A stretch of DNA of 64,000 nucleotides from Anaerolineae bacterium. GTDB taxonomy: Bacteria > Chloroflexota > Anaerolineae > JAAYZQ01. Where the stretch lies: contig JAFGIA010000231.1 of assembly GCA_016929795.1 (NCBI GenBank), positions 1 to 64,000 of the forward strand. The letters are read 5' to 3'. This document shows positions 1 through 7,592 of this stretch, piece after piece. Made by a program: the position numbers and the translations under genes. The notes under the pieces are model-generated. The model saw only the letters and a program-made list of their open reading frames with translations, was not told the origin of the DNA and did no database searches. How positions within the stretch are numbered: the stretch's first letter is position 1; every line of letters begins with the position of its first letter.

Positions 1-456
1 CCGGAAAGCGACAGGCTTTTCGAGGATGTACACGTCGGTAAAGACCTGCTCCAAGGGGACGGGGCGCGGCTGGCCAAAGATCTGGGTCGTGCCGTAGCGC
101 TCCACCATCCGCTTTTTGTAGACCTTCAGGTTTTCATCCCAACGCGCGAGCGCAACAGGATCGGGAGCCTGTGGTTCGGATCTGGTTTGCTCCCCGTAGG
201 GGCCGAAACGAGCGTACTGACGGGGGAACTCCCGCTCGACCGCAGCCAGGAGTTCGGGCAAGAGAGCGTGACGCAGGCAGTAGTCGATGACCCGATCCAC
301 CATGTCGTTGAGGCTGTGGCCTGACCCAAAGTCGGCGAGGATGGGGCGAAACAGTGGCCGATCCTGGCAGAATCGGCGCAGGGCCTCGGGCTGGAAGGCC
401 TCGGTCAATAGCTGCCGGATTGCTACCAGGTTGTAGGATGTGTCCATGCCGATCAT
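1..456 (-). CDS. Effector-associated-domain (EAD) plus NACHT-type protein, N-terminal fragment (runs off the left edge)
   Basis: The reading frame is open from 511 to the window edge; the first 152 residues from the ATG at 456 are visible, with a second in-frame ATG at 447. Residues about 8-82 look like the helical effector-associated domain that opens many bacterial NACHT/STAND proteins: IRQLLTEAF, then RRFC, then VIDYCLRHALLPELLAAVE. Residues about 105-152 match the segment that usually precedes a NACHT ATPase in these proteins, with YKKRMVERYG and PVPLEQVFTDVYILEKPVA. From family knowledge such proteins are NLR-like sensors, often antiviral. The ATPase and sensor parts lie outside the window, so the NACHT call is inference. 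No good ribosome binding site precedes either ATG, but a strong promoter lies upstream at 601-629. Confidence 0.7.
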   Translation of the reverse strand, partial: MIGMDTSYNLVAIRQLLTEAFQPEALRRFCQDRPLFRPILADFGSGHSLNDMVDRVIDYCLRHALLPELLAAVEREFPRQYARFGPYGEQTRSEPQAPDPVALARWDENLKVYKKRMVERYGTTQIFGQPRPVPLEQVFTDVYILEKPVAFR

Positions 457-600
457 CACAGAGACTCGGTTGGCAGGGGTACAAACGGCAAAGGGTGCAT
501 CGCCATCTTTAGCTCACTTGTGATGCTGGATGATTAGGTCTGGCCCCCGTACCAAAGCTGCCCATCGATGTGCGCCGATACTTCTTTTTCCGACACTCGA

Positions 601-629
601 ATTATAACAGCGAAGCTACCAGGCTGCAA
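601..629 (-). promoter_or_regulatory. Sigma-70 type promoter for the EAD-NACHT gene
   Basis: On the minus strand, TTGCAG (624-629) and TATAAT (601-606) are separated by exactly 17 bases. A transcript would start near 594 and leave an untranslated leader of about 138 bases before the ATG at 456. The rest of the gap 457-793 holds no gene I can support. The promoter suggests the defence-type gene is transcribed independently of the recombinase upstream. Confidence 0.6.
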
Positions 630-793
630 GACAGCATCGTGCACGTTTTTTCCGTACGGAAACAGCATGTGGAAGTTGAGAGGGAGGCACTTTGATGAAC
701 CGGCCGAATTGGGGACGCCAGTCGCAATTGCTGTGTAACACACGGGCGAACGCGAATGGCATTTATGGTGGCACACCCGAGCCACAGTGCCCG

Positions 794-916
794 TCATGCA
801 TTTGCACTTGCCCCCGCCTCAATCACCGCCTGCTTTGCCCGCCTGGCCTCGATGATCAGCTCCAGCAGCCGTTCCACTCGTGGGTCAAGCTTCTGCTCGG
901 CCGTAGAAGAGCCCAT
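794..916 (-). CDS. Small hypothetical protein overlapping the recombinase 3' end
   Basis: This 40-residue frame starts with ATG at 916, inside the last codons of the serine recombinase, and ends with TGA at 794-796. A strong Shine-Dalgarno (GGAGGAAAGAG) sits immediately before the ATG, itself within recombinase coding sequence. The product is mostly charged helix (DPRVERLLELIIEARRAKQ). I recognise no family. The strong ribosome binding site and overlap suggest translational coupling to the recombinase, perhaps a small partner, but chance cannot be excluded at this length. Confidence 0.4.
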   Translation of the reverse strand: MGSSTAEQKLDPRVERLLELIIEARRAKQAVIEAGASANA

Positions 917-2354
917 CTCTTTCCTCCAATCCATCCATGCTGAACAGGGGCGCAAACTGGGGGTGTGGCTTCACGCACACCAGCTTGCGCGCCTTGACAT
1001 CCACATACACCGCTTCAAAGATGACCTTGAGCATCTCGTGCTGGTAGTGTTTGGGCGCATTCGCCCACTCGGCGCCCAGGCTCTCCAGCGTCTCGCCCGC
1101 CTGCTCCAGGGCCGGCTGCTCGGGCACCTGCAGGGCATCCAGTTTGGCCTGCAGCTCGTGCTTTTCCCGGTCGTATTCTGCCTTGTCGATATCGCCTTCC
1201 AGGTAGAGCGTGCGCAGGCGCCGCAGCTTGCCCTTGAGGTACGTACGCTTGCCGTCCACATTCTCGCGCTCCTCGCGATGCTCGGAAAGTTCATCCAGCC
1301 GCTCCCGCCAGTCGTCGGGCAGGCGTAGTCGCGCAATCAGCGCCGCGACCTGGGGGTCGATCTCGTCCGCTGGCGCAAACTCGCCATCCGTGGAGCAGTC
1401 GATCGATCGGCGATACGAGGGACAGTGGTAGTACTGCGTCTCGTGCCCCTTCCGGCCTTTGCCTTTGCTCGTCTGGGACGTCAAGCGCAGGCCACAGTCG
1501 CTGCATCGTGCCAGGCGAGAGAGCAGGTAGACACGGTCCGGCTTGCGACCTGCCCCTTTGCCGCTGCCCCGCTTCTTGCGGATCGCCTGTACCCGGTCCC
1601 ACAGTTCGCGCTCGATCAACGGCTGGTGCTGGCCCGGGAAGTATTCCTCCCCGTAGCGGATGAGGCCGATGTAGAAGGGGTTGGTGAGCATGTAGCGCAC
1701 ACCCTCGCGGGTCCACCGGCCTGATTTGGCACGGCCGCTGGGCGCGTATCCTGCTCGGTTGAGGATGCCAGCCACTTCGGGATCGCTGTGCTGCTCGGTC
1801 GCGTAGCTCTCGAAGGCCAGGATCACGCCCTTTGCCGCGTTGGGCTCGATCACGTCCTCACCGTCGTCGTTGCGTGTGTATCCATAGGCTGGCAGACTGG
1901 CGTTGGACTTGCCCGACTTGGCGCGACCCCGCTTGCCTTTTTTCGTCTCCCGACTGAGGTTGGCGACATAGTACTCGTTGAAGGCGCCGAGCATTTGCAG
2001 GAAGAGCATGCCTTGGGGGGTCGAGTAGTCGATCTGTTCGGTGACTGACAGGTAGCCGACGCCCCACCCGCCGAGTTGGCCCAGCGTCTCGAGCTGGAGC
2101 GCCAGGTTGCGGTAGAAGCGGTCGAGCTGGTGGGTCAAGAGAATGTCGAGCTTGCGGGCCTGGCAATCGTCGAGGGCACGGGAGAACTCGGGGCGCTCGG
2201 TGACGGTGCCGGTGTAGCCCAGCTCGGCATATTCAGCCGCGACGGTCCAGCCTCGTTCCTTGCAGAAGCGGTGCATGGCCTCCATCTGCTCGTCGATGGA
2301 GTACCCCTCGGCCTGCTCTTCTCTTGATACCCTGGCATAGAGCCCGGCTCGCAT
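885..2354 (-). CDS. Large serine recombinase (integrase/resolvase family)
   Basis: This 489-residue protein has the layout of large serine recombinases that integrate or excise mobile elements. Residues 1-140 are the resolvase catalytic domain, with the nucleophile Ser10 in LYARVSREEQ and active-site arginines in QLDRFYRN (about 76-83). A recombinase DNA-binding domain spans about 155-250. A zinc ribbon follows, with Cys284, Cys287, Cys311 and Cys320, and then a charged coiled coil (about 350-440), as expected for synapsis control. The gene is intact. It is the first recombination gene after the primase-polymerase and likely mobilises this plasmid-like region. No attachment sites could be assigned by eye. 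Confidence 0.93.
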   Translation of the reverse strand: MRAGLYARVSREEQAEGYSIDEQMEAMHRFCKERGWTVAAEYAELGYTGTVTERPEFSRALDDCQARKLDILLTHQLDRFYRNLALQLETLGQLGGWGVGYLSVTEQIDYSTPQGMLFLQMLGAFNEYYVANLSRETKKGKRGRAKSGKSNASLPAYGYTRNDDGEDVIEPNAAKGVILAFESYATEQHSDPEVAGILNRAGYAPSGRAKSGRWTREGVRYMLTNPFYIGLIRYGEEYFPGQHQPLIERELWDRVQAIRKKRGSGKGAGRKPDRVYLLSRLARCSDCGLRLTSQTSKGKGRKGHETQYYHCPSYRRSIDCSTDGEFAPADEIDPQVAALIARLRLPDDWRERLDELSEHREERENVDGKRTYLKGKLRRLRTLYLEGDIDKAEYDREKHELQAKLDALQVPEQPALEQAGETLESLGAEWANAPKHYQHEMLKVIFEAVYVDVKARKLVCVKPHPQFAPLFSMDGLEERDGLFYGRAEA

Positions 2355-2507
2355 GGTTGGCTACTCTGTCATCCTATCCCGCAGGACAGACAAGTACTCA
2401 CAGTGCCGGCTGTGGTTCATCGCCGGCCTCGGATGGCTCTCCCGAGGCAGATGCCGGCGCTCAGTCGATCGTTTGCCATTGGTGCACTTCCACCAGGTAA
2501 AGCTATC

Positions 2508-2637
2508 GTAGAGGAGTAGAGAGAGTAGATAAGTAGAGAGCATTCTTTCTTCTCTACTACTCCTCTCCCCTTGCCGGGTTGCGAACCGTAGAGGTTTCGA
2601 GCCTCTTTCACCGGCCTCTACTCCTCTACTCCTCTAC
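2508..2637. repeat. Octamer array GTAGAGGA in both orientations, between primase-polymerase and recombinase
   Basis: GTAGAGG-like units recur with an 8-9 bp period at 2508, 2516, 2525 and 2533, with a lone copy at 2588. Inverted CCTCTAC units lie at 2615, 2623 and 2631, and CTCTAC at 2552. The inverted block includes the last codons and stop region of the replication protein, where it encodes its C-terminal GRGVEE. The layout (direct block, spacer, inverted block) resembles either origin iterons beside a replication gene or the short-unit arrays found elsewhere in this window. The gap 2355-2617 contains no supported gene. Confidence 0.7.
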
Positions 2638-4951
2638 CGTCCGGTTCTGGCTGGGGCACAAAGTATCGCTCGGCGCGCCCCGGCTTGTGTTTTTCTAGCA
2701 CGTGGGCCGCCACCAATTGATCGGCATAGTGTTTCACTTCGACCGCTCCCAATCCCCAGACAAACCGGCCGATGTCGTTGGCGGTCAGGCCGTCCGGGTA
2801 CCTCTCGGTCCCCTGCCAGCGCCTGACCGTATCGACCACCTTGTCTTCCATCTCTGCCTGCTGAGAGACTTCCATCTCGGTGACCTGCTCGTAGAGCCGG
2901 TGGGCATACAGCCTCCACCGTTCGGCTACCTCCTGGGCTCTGGCCCAGTGTCGCAGCTCGACCCTGTCGCCGTTCTCCATGCTGGCCAGCAGGGCTGCGA
3001 TCCGCAGCGCTTTTTCGTGTAACCGGCCATAGTTGCCGTCGAGGTCGGTCAGCTCGCTCCCCTGGGCAATCTCCAGCACACCCATGTTGTAGCGGTGCAG
3101 GGCGTCCCACACGTCGTCGGCCAGCGTGCACACCTGGGGCTCGGAGGGCTCGATGGCCACGATCTTTTCCCCGGTCGGGTCACCGTTCCTGTCCACCTGG
3201 TTCTCTATCTGCACCTTGGGCAGCCCAAGCTGCCGGTGCCATGCCACCAGGGGCGCTGTCAGATCCGGGGGACATGGCCGCTGGCCCTTGGGGAATTGGG
3301 CCGTCAACACCTCGCCCCTGGGCGGGGTGATGAACGCAAACCGTGCCAGGAAGCCGTCGCCCCAAAGCTGTGTTCCCTTCTTGGCTACCGGGCGCAGGTC
3401 CGCTGGCGTGAGGTTGGCGATGAGCGCCAGGTAGGGACGATGGATCACCTCATCTCCCCGCGCGATGGTCGACCGTGAGTAGTCTGGGGGGCAGTCGTCG
3501 AGCTTGCGGAGGAGCCCTCGAAAGTCGGCCATCACGCCATCGGTCCGCGTCATGCTTGCCAACCAGCTCCCGAACTCTTCGGCATACCAGCCGCGCTGGC
3601 CACAGAAGCCCATACGCATCTTGGCCGCCAGCCGCTGATCCTCCTCCATGCTGTCAAAGTTGATGGGCAGCCCTCCTCCGGCCAGGGCGCGCACGAACGC
3701 CTGGGGGGTCGCTTCATCCGCCGCCAGGAGGTAATCAAGCCCACAGGCTCTCAACAGTCCTCGGGCGATGTCGGTCGCACTCGACTTGGCATGCATGGTG
3801 GTGCGGCCTGCCAGGAGGAAGTAGAGGTTGGTGTAACGGGGCCGGCCGTAGTGGACCACCACCCGCCGCGCCGCCACGGTCGAGAGGAGCCACAGGGCGC
3901 ACGCCTCGTGGAAGCCGTCAAAGCTCCTGGGGCTCCAGGTGCGACTGAACCCGATATAGTTATCCAGCCAGGGGCAGGCATCGCGGCCCAGATCCGGGGG
4001 CAGCCGGGCATAGTCGGGCAGGGGGGGGAACTCGTGCTCGGCATACGAAACCGTGGCCACTTCCGGGGTGGGCGGCTGGATTGCCTTCAGCTTTCGCCCG
4101 TTGTCGGGCACAACCCGGGGCTGCTTCTGACCGGCGTCGAGGCCGCTGGCCAGTGTGGCCAGGGCCTCGCGCTCTTCCAGGCCAGTGGATAGGGCCACGG
4201 CCAGGAGCCGGCCCTCCACCTCCGCCCGGTTCAGGAGGCCCGCGCCCACCAGTTGGCCCAGGGCGTAGGCGGCCGTGTTGAGCGTGTTGTTGCGTGTGCC
4301 GCTGGTGGCTGTGGCCAGCTTGGCCAGCTCGCCGCTCATGGCTGCGAGGGCGTAGGCTGCGCCCCTCTCCGTGGCGTTGCGGGGCGAGCCGCCGTTGTCT
4401 CCCTGGCGGCAGGGTTCCGGGTTTGCCAGCAGGTCGACCAGCGCTGGCGGCAGGGGAACTGGGTCGTGCTCCCTGGGCGAGATCTCCCAGGTATAGGTAG
4501 TCCCATCGGCCAGCGTCGAGGGGGGCAACAGGACATAGCCTCCCGCCCCCCTGGTGTCAATCCCCGTGCCCAGCCGGCCAGTAGAATTGCCCAGGGCGGG
4601 GTTACCGGCTGCAAAGAACAGGTGCCGCCCGCCACTCGGCGTTCTGCTGGTGGGCGTAACCAGGTCCCCCAAGCCGAGCTGTGCCCTCAGCTTGGCCCAG
4701 CTCTCCAGGCCATCAGCATTCCCTTTGACGTCGAGGTCGACCACAAACAGGCCGGAAGGTTCACAGGCCAGGCCGACGTTCGCATCTGGCCACTGCGCCC
4801 ACCAAGCCTGGATCGTCCGCAGGTCGGTCGTGGCTTGGTGAGGCCAGTCCTTTACCAGCGGGCGTTTGTCGCCCGGCCGCAAGGGGTGGACGGCCCACCC
4901 CCAGCGGGCGTAGGCCACGGCCGCTGCCAACAACCTGTTTCGCTTGCTCAA
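2618..4951 (-). CDS. Primase-polymerase (archaeo-eukaryotic type) with DUF3987-like C-terminal half
   Basis: The N-terminal part is a prim-pol domain: residues about 5-60 contain AYARWGWAVHPLRPGDKRP, the metal-binding LFVVDLDVKG follows, then SGGRHLFF, and GAGGYVLLPPS. The C-terminal half resembles DUF3987 proteins of mobile elements, with LLAGRTTMHAKSS as a possible degenerate P-loop. The frame extends to an ATG at 5110, but those extra residues look non-coding. A TTG at 4951 with GGGGAG seven bases upstream starts just before the conserved part and gives 777 residues, so I chose it. The role is probably replication of the element, priming and extending DNA. Its neighbours are an HU-like protein upstream and the recombinase downstream. 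The last codons fall within a repeat array. Confidence 0.85.
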   Translation of the reverse strand: MSKRNRLLAAAVAYARWGWAVHPLRPGDKRPLVKDWPHQATTDLRTIQAWWAQWPDANVGLACEPSGLFVVDLDVKGNADGLESWAKLRAQLGLGDLVTPTSRTPSGGRHLFFAAGNPALGNSTGRLGTGIDTRGAGGYVLLPPSTLADGTTYTWEISPREHDPVPLPPALVDLLANPEPCRQGDNGGSPRNATERGAAYALAAMSGELAKLATATSGTRNNTLNTAAYALGQLVGAGLLNRAEVEGRLLAVALSTGLEEREALATLASGLDAGQKQPRVVPDNGRKLKAIQPPTPEVATVSYAEHEFPPLPDYARLPPDLGRDACPWLDNYIGFSRTWSPRSFDGFHEACALWLLSTVAARRVVVHYGRPRYTNLYFLLAGRTTMHAKSSATDIARGLLRACGLDYLLAADEATPQAFVRALAGGGLPINFDSMEEDQRLAAKMRMGFCGQRGWYAEEFGSWLASMTRTDGVMADFRGLLRKLDDCPPDYSRSTIARGDEVIHRPYLALIANLTPADLRPVAKKGTQLWGDGFLARFAFITPPRGEVLTAQFPKGQRPCPPDLTAPLVAWHRQLGLPKVQIENQVDRNGDPTGEKIVAIEPSEPQVCTLADDVWDALHRYNMGVLEIAQGSELTDLDGNYGRLHEKALRIAALLASMENGDRVELRHWARAQEVAERWRLYAHRLYEQVTEMEVSQQAEMEDKVVDTVRRWQGTERYPDGLTANDIGRFVWGLGAVEVKHYADQLVAAHVLEKHKPGRAERYFVPQPEPDGRGVEE

Positions 4952-5174
4952 GGGGCTACTCCCCGGCCAATCTGTCTGGCATGATCGTCTCCTGGCAGGT
5001 CCACGGCAGCTTTCGACGCCTGAACGCAGCCCTGGTGGATGCCGCAACCTCCCCATCCCCTTGGCCGGCCCAGGTAGGGTAGCATCGCCGACAAGGCACC
5101 CCCATTTCAAGAAAAAGATGGCTTATGGGTGGCGGCGTCGATAAGGCGGATAGGCGCATCTCGCTGTCAGCCCC

Positions 5175-5543
5175 TCAGCTAAACGGATCGTCCGACCATC
5201 TCGGCGGCAGAGGGCGCGGCTTGGGCATCATCCGTTCGTCGGTCTTGCCCTGTAACTTGGCGCGCAGCGATGGATAGGGCTTGAACGAGGGTACCAGCCG
5301 GCTTTCCACCTCGTACTCGCCGCCGTCCATGCCCACCACCCGCCTGCCCTTGTGCTCCTTGGCCTCAAAGCGGCCAAAGCCGCTGATGGTCACCGCCCGC
5401 CCCTCTGCCATCTCGTCGGTGATCACGTCCAGGATGCCATGGAGTGCGTCTCGGACCTGTCGCCGGGTGAGCCCCCGGAGGCCACTTCGCCGGGCCACCT
5501 GGTCGATGAGTTGCCGTTTGTGCATCACAGGTGTTCCCTTCAT
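5175..5543 (-). CDS. HU/IHF-family DNA-bending protein
   Basis: This 122-residue protein has the HU fold: an N-terminal helical part (KRQLIDQVARRSGL), then TISGFGRFEAKEHKGRR, which is the family's signature strand region, and a DNA-contacting arm region around VPSFKPYPSLR. The C-terminal tail is longer than in housekeeping HU and is basic and proline-rich. The ATG at 5543 follows AAAGGAGAG with proper spacing, so I prefer it to upstream starts. As an element-borne copy between par genes and a primase-polymerase, it probably helps build replication or recombination complexes. It might be dispensable for the host nucleoid. Confidence 0.85.
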   Translation of the reverse strand: MKGTPVMHKRQLIDQVARRSGLRGLTRRQVRDALHGILDVITDEMAEGRAVTISGFGRFEAKEHKGRRVVGMDGGEYEVESRLVPSFKPYPSLRAKLQGKTDERMMPKPRPLPPRWSDDPFS

Positions 5544-5941
5544 ACACTCTCCTTTCGCGCAAGCGGGCTGCTGAGGCCAAAGGCCGCATAGCAGCGAGCT
5601 GGGTATGAACAAAGCCCACAAGCTCGGCGATTGGTGGTCATCGTGATGAGCGCAACCCCCGGGTATGACATGCACAAATGCCGAGAGTTCGGTGTCTGTA
5701 GGCACTCATCATCACCCCTTTTAGCTTGCTACCCCCGCCGTGCTGCACAGTGGGGCCAGACACACCTGCGGAGCAGCAATCTGGCCCCGCTGAGGTGCGG
5801 TGGGGGTGCGACCTATCACCCTTCGCTTGCACCGTCCTGTGAGCGGCCACCCAAATCCTCAACGGGAATGTGTGTACCAAGTGCCAGCCTTTTGGGACAC
5901 CGATTCTGGTGGCCTCTGAGAGGGCTGTTTTCCCGGCCTTT

Positions 5942-6003
5942 CCGCAGCATGGAGGCAGCACGGATGCAGCAGCCATGCTGCATGGATGCTGCGTAAATGC
6001 TGC
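5942..6003. repeat. Six phased 11-bp iterons: candidate partition site or operator
   Basis: GCAGC occurs at 5944, 5955 and 5966, and its reverse complement GCTGC at 5977, 5988 and 5999, every one exactly 11 bases apart. The last three are preceded by AT, giving ATGCTGC. The array is thus two blocks of three sites in opposite orientation on one face of the helix. It lies immediately downstream of the par gene pair. Arrays with roughly one helical turn per repeat are typical of ribbon-helix-helix partition proteins. The remaining gap 5544-5941 has no supported gene; a long open frame there has no recognisable content. Confidence 0.75.
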
Positions 6004-6011
6004 GGACAGGC

Positions 6012-6416
6012 TCACTTGGCAGGATTTGTCCATTCTCCCCGCACTGTCATCCTGACCCAAGTTCGGAGGCGCCCCAACTTGTCTCTGCGCTGGACGGCTT
6101 GACGCTCCACACTCAGGAGGAGCCGGCCTCCCTCGACGGCATCCAGTGCCGCCTGCACCAGGCCGGCTGCCAGGGCGTCTTTCGTGACGTCCAGCCCGCG
6201 GGCCAGTGCATCGATCCGGCCATTGTCCGCCGGCCTGATGCGAAAGGCAAAAGCCGGCCGCTGCCGTTCGTAGATCCGGCTCTTGGGCACGCGGGCCTGT
6301 GCGGCCTTTGCCGCGGCCTCATCGGCCGCCTGCTCCTGATGAGCCGTGGGCTGGAAGAGGTCAAGTGTCTGCGCCAGCCGCTGGTTTGCGCGTTCCCGCT
6401 CGGCTTTGGTCACCAT
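6012..6416 (-). CDS. Small ParB/ParR-like ribbon-helix-helix partner of ParA
   Basis: This 134-residue protein starts with ATG at 6416, overlapping the ParA stop codon by seven bases, which points to coupled translation. The N-terminal half is charged and probably unstructured. The middle (about 55-95) reads as a short strand followed by two helices, FAFRIRPADNGRIDALARG then DALAAGLVQAALDAV, as in ribbon-helix-helix DNA-binding proteins. In type Ib partition systems such a small protein binds centromere repeats and recruits ParA. The phased iteron array starts only nine bases past its stop codon, which fits this role. No ParB of the CTPase type is seen, so the assignment is by context and fold pattern. 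Confidence 0.6.
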   Translation of the reverse strand: MVTKAERERANQRLAQTLDLFQPTAHQEQAADEAAAKAAQARVPKSRIYERQRPAFAFRIRPADNGRIDALARGLDVTKDALAAGLVQAALDAVEGGRLLLSVERQAVQRRDKLGRLRTWVRMTVRGEWTNPAK

Positions 6417-7180
6417 AGCCGCTCCACCTCCCTGGCCAGGCAGGCATATGCCTGGGCCACAGCGTTGTCACCATCGAGGGCAGAGACAGATCGCCCGACG
6501 GCGTGGGCCTCACTGGCCTTGACCGATAGGGGGATCGGCTCGAATACCTGAGCTTTGATCTGGCCCATGGTCTTCAGAATCTCGGCGTGATGTCTGGTTC
6601 TCCTGGTCATCGTGGGCAGGATACCCAGCAGTTGCAGGCCCGGGTTGAGGGGTGCTGCCTGCTGCATCGTCTGCCAGAACAGGGCCAGGCCGTGCAGCCC
6701 CAGATATTCGGCCTGTACCGGCACCAGGACCCGGTCTGCAGCCACTAGGGCGTTGATGGTCAGCAGTCCCAGAGAGGGCGGACAGTCAATCAGGATGTAG
6801 TCGGACTTGACCGTCGACAGAGCCTGCCTCAACAAAAGCTCCCGGCCGATACGGTTCATCATGCCCAAACTGGACATCTCCAAGGATAAGCCTGAGGGCA
6901 CCAACCAAAGCTGAGCTCCCTCATCTTGCACCTTCCGGATCACGTCGGATACCGTCATGGCCCCCGGGCGATGATCACCCAGCACCCCGGCCAGGCTGTT
7001 GTCCACCGCATCAAAGCCCAGGGAGGTGGTCAGGCTATGCTGGGGATCGGCATCCACCAGCACCACCGTCCGCCCGCGGTTGGCCAGCTCCACCCCCAGG
7101 TTCAGGGTCGTAGTAGTCTTGCCGACGCCGCCTTTCTGGTTGCCAATGGCTAATACTCGCTTGCCGAACATGTGTTTCAT
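6410..7180 (-). CDS. parA: ParA-family partition ATPase
   Basis: The protein is about 256 residues and carries the deviant Walker A motif GNQKGGVGKTTTTLNLG near the start, the switch region VDADPQHSLTTSLGF, and the Walker B stretch YILIDCPPSLGLLTINAL. The family moves DNA by nucleoid-bound ATPase gradients. I chose the ATG at 7180 because a GGAGG lies five bases upstream; ATGs at 7192 and 7171 are alternatives. It overlaps the ribbon-helix-helix gene, forming a two-gene par cassette. There is no N-terminal extra helix-turn-helix domain, consistent with type Ib plasmid partition rather than autorepressing type Ia. Confidence 0.9.
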   Translation of the reverse strand: MKHMFGKRVLAIGNQKGGVGKTTTTLNLGVELANRGRTVVLVDADPQHSLTTSLGFDAVDNSLAGVLGDHRPGAMTVSDVIRKVQDEGAQLWLVPSGLSLEMSSLGMMNRIGRELLLRQALSTVKSDYILIDCPPSLGLLTINALVAADRVLVPVQAEYLGLHGLALFWQTMQQAAPLNPGLQLLGILPTMTRRTRHHAEILKTMGQIKAQVFEPIPLSVKASEAHAVGRSVSALDGDNAVAQAYACLAREVERLW

Positions 7181-7385
7181 CCTCCCCTCCATTGTGCCAT
7201 GGAATAGGCCGTTTGTCTATCCCCCTAAAAGGAGGGTTTTTCTGCATTTCACCTCCTCCAACCCTCCCCCGGGCTGTACTACGGGCAACAGGTGCCTCTG
7301 TCGCCAAGGTCGTTGTGCCCTTCCCGGCGCTCAGAGACAAAACGACCCACCTCCTGCCGTTTGACCGGCGATGGGCCGTTCGGTG

Positions 7386-7500
7386 TTGACTGGGAGGGAA
7401 AGCGTGTGCTATGCTCCCCTGGCTCACCATGCTGCGGCAACCGGCTGGTGGGTTAGGTCGGGCACGGTGCTTTCTACACCGTGTCCGGCCACTTTTGTCT
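7386..7500 (+). ncRNA. Candidate small RNA: promoter, about 70-80 nt body and terminator-like hairpin
   Basis: On the plus strand TTGACT (7386-7391) and TATGCT (7410-7415) are 18 bases apart. A transcript from about 7422 would end in a 14-bp hairpin (arms 7456-7469 and 7477-7490, seven-base loop, two G-U pairs) followed by a short T-rich stretch. No protein is encoded to the right on this strand, so a small non-coding RNA is the simplest reading. The sequence matches no RNA family I know; I looked for the SRP RNA tetraloop region and tmRNA features and did not see them. The rest of the 7181-7592 gap holds only the terminator listed next. Confidence 0.3.
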
Positions 7501-7526
7501 GTAGCTTCCGCGGGAATTGGGTGAGG

Positions 7527-7562
7527 AAAAAGAAAAAGGCCCGTCGCGTGACGAGCCCTTTA
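7527..7562 (-). terminator. Intrinsic terminator downstream of tRNA-His
   Basis: Read leftwards, an imperfect hairpin with arms AAAGG-CTCGTC and GACGGG-CCTTT (one bulged base) is followed by a run of T residues interrupted by single other bases. It lies about 30 bases past the tRNA 3' end, on the same strand, and so is well placed to end the tRNA transcript. Confidence 0.65.
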
Positions 7563-7592
7563 TCCAGGATTAGGTCCTGGTGGTGGTTAAGG

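Noticed and set aside
534..797. Leftward open frame of 87 codons in the promoter region of the EAD-NACHT gene
   Set aside because: Contains the promoter, lacks a Shine-Dalgarno, and its translation has no recognisable features.
2508..2637. CRISPR array
   Set aside because: The units are 8 bp with no spacer-like unique sequence and no cas genes are near.
4952..5110. Longer N-terminus of the primase-polymerase from the ATG at 5110
   Set aside because: The extra 53 residues look non-coding, and a TTG with a well-spaced GGGGAG starts just before the conserved part.
5638..6060. Leftward open frame covering the iteron array
   Set aside because: No recognisable domain, no good ribosome binding site, and it overlaps a repeat array and the end of the ParA-partner gene.
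7422..7500. SRP RNA, 6S RNA or tmRNA
   Set aside because: The conserved SRP tetraloop region, a 6S open-promoter bubble and the tmRNA resume frame are all absent.
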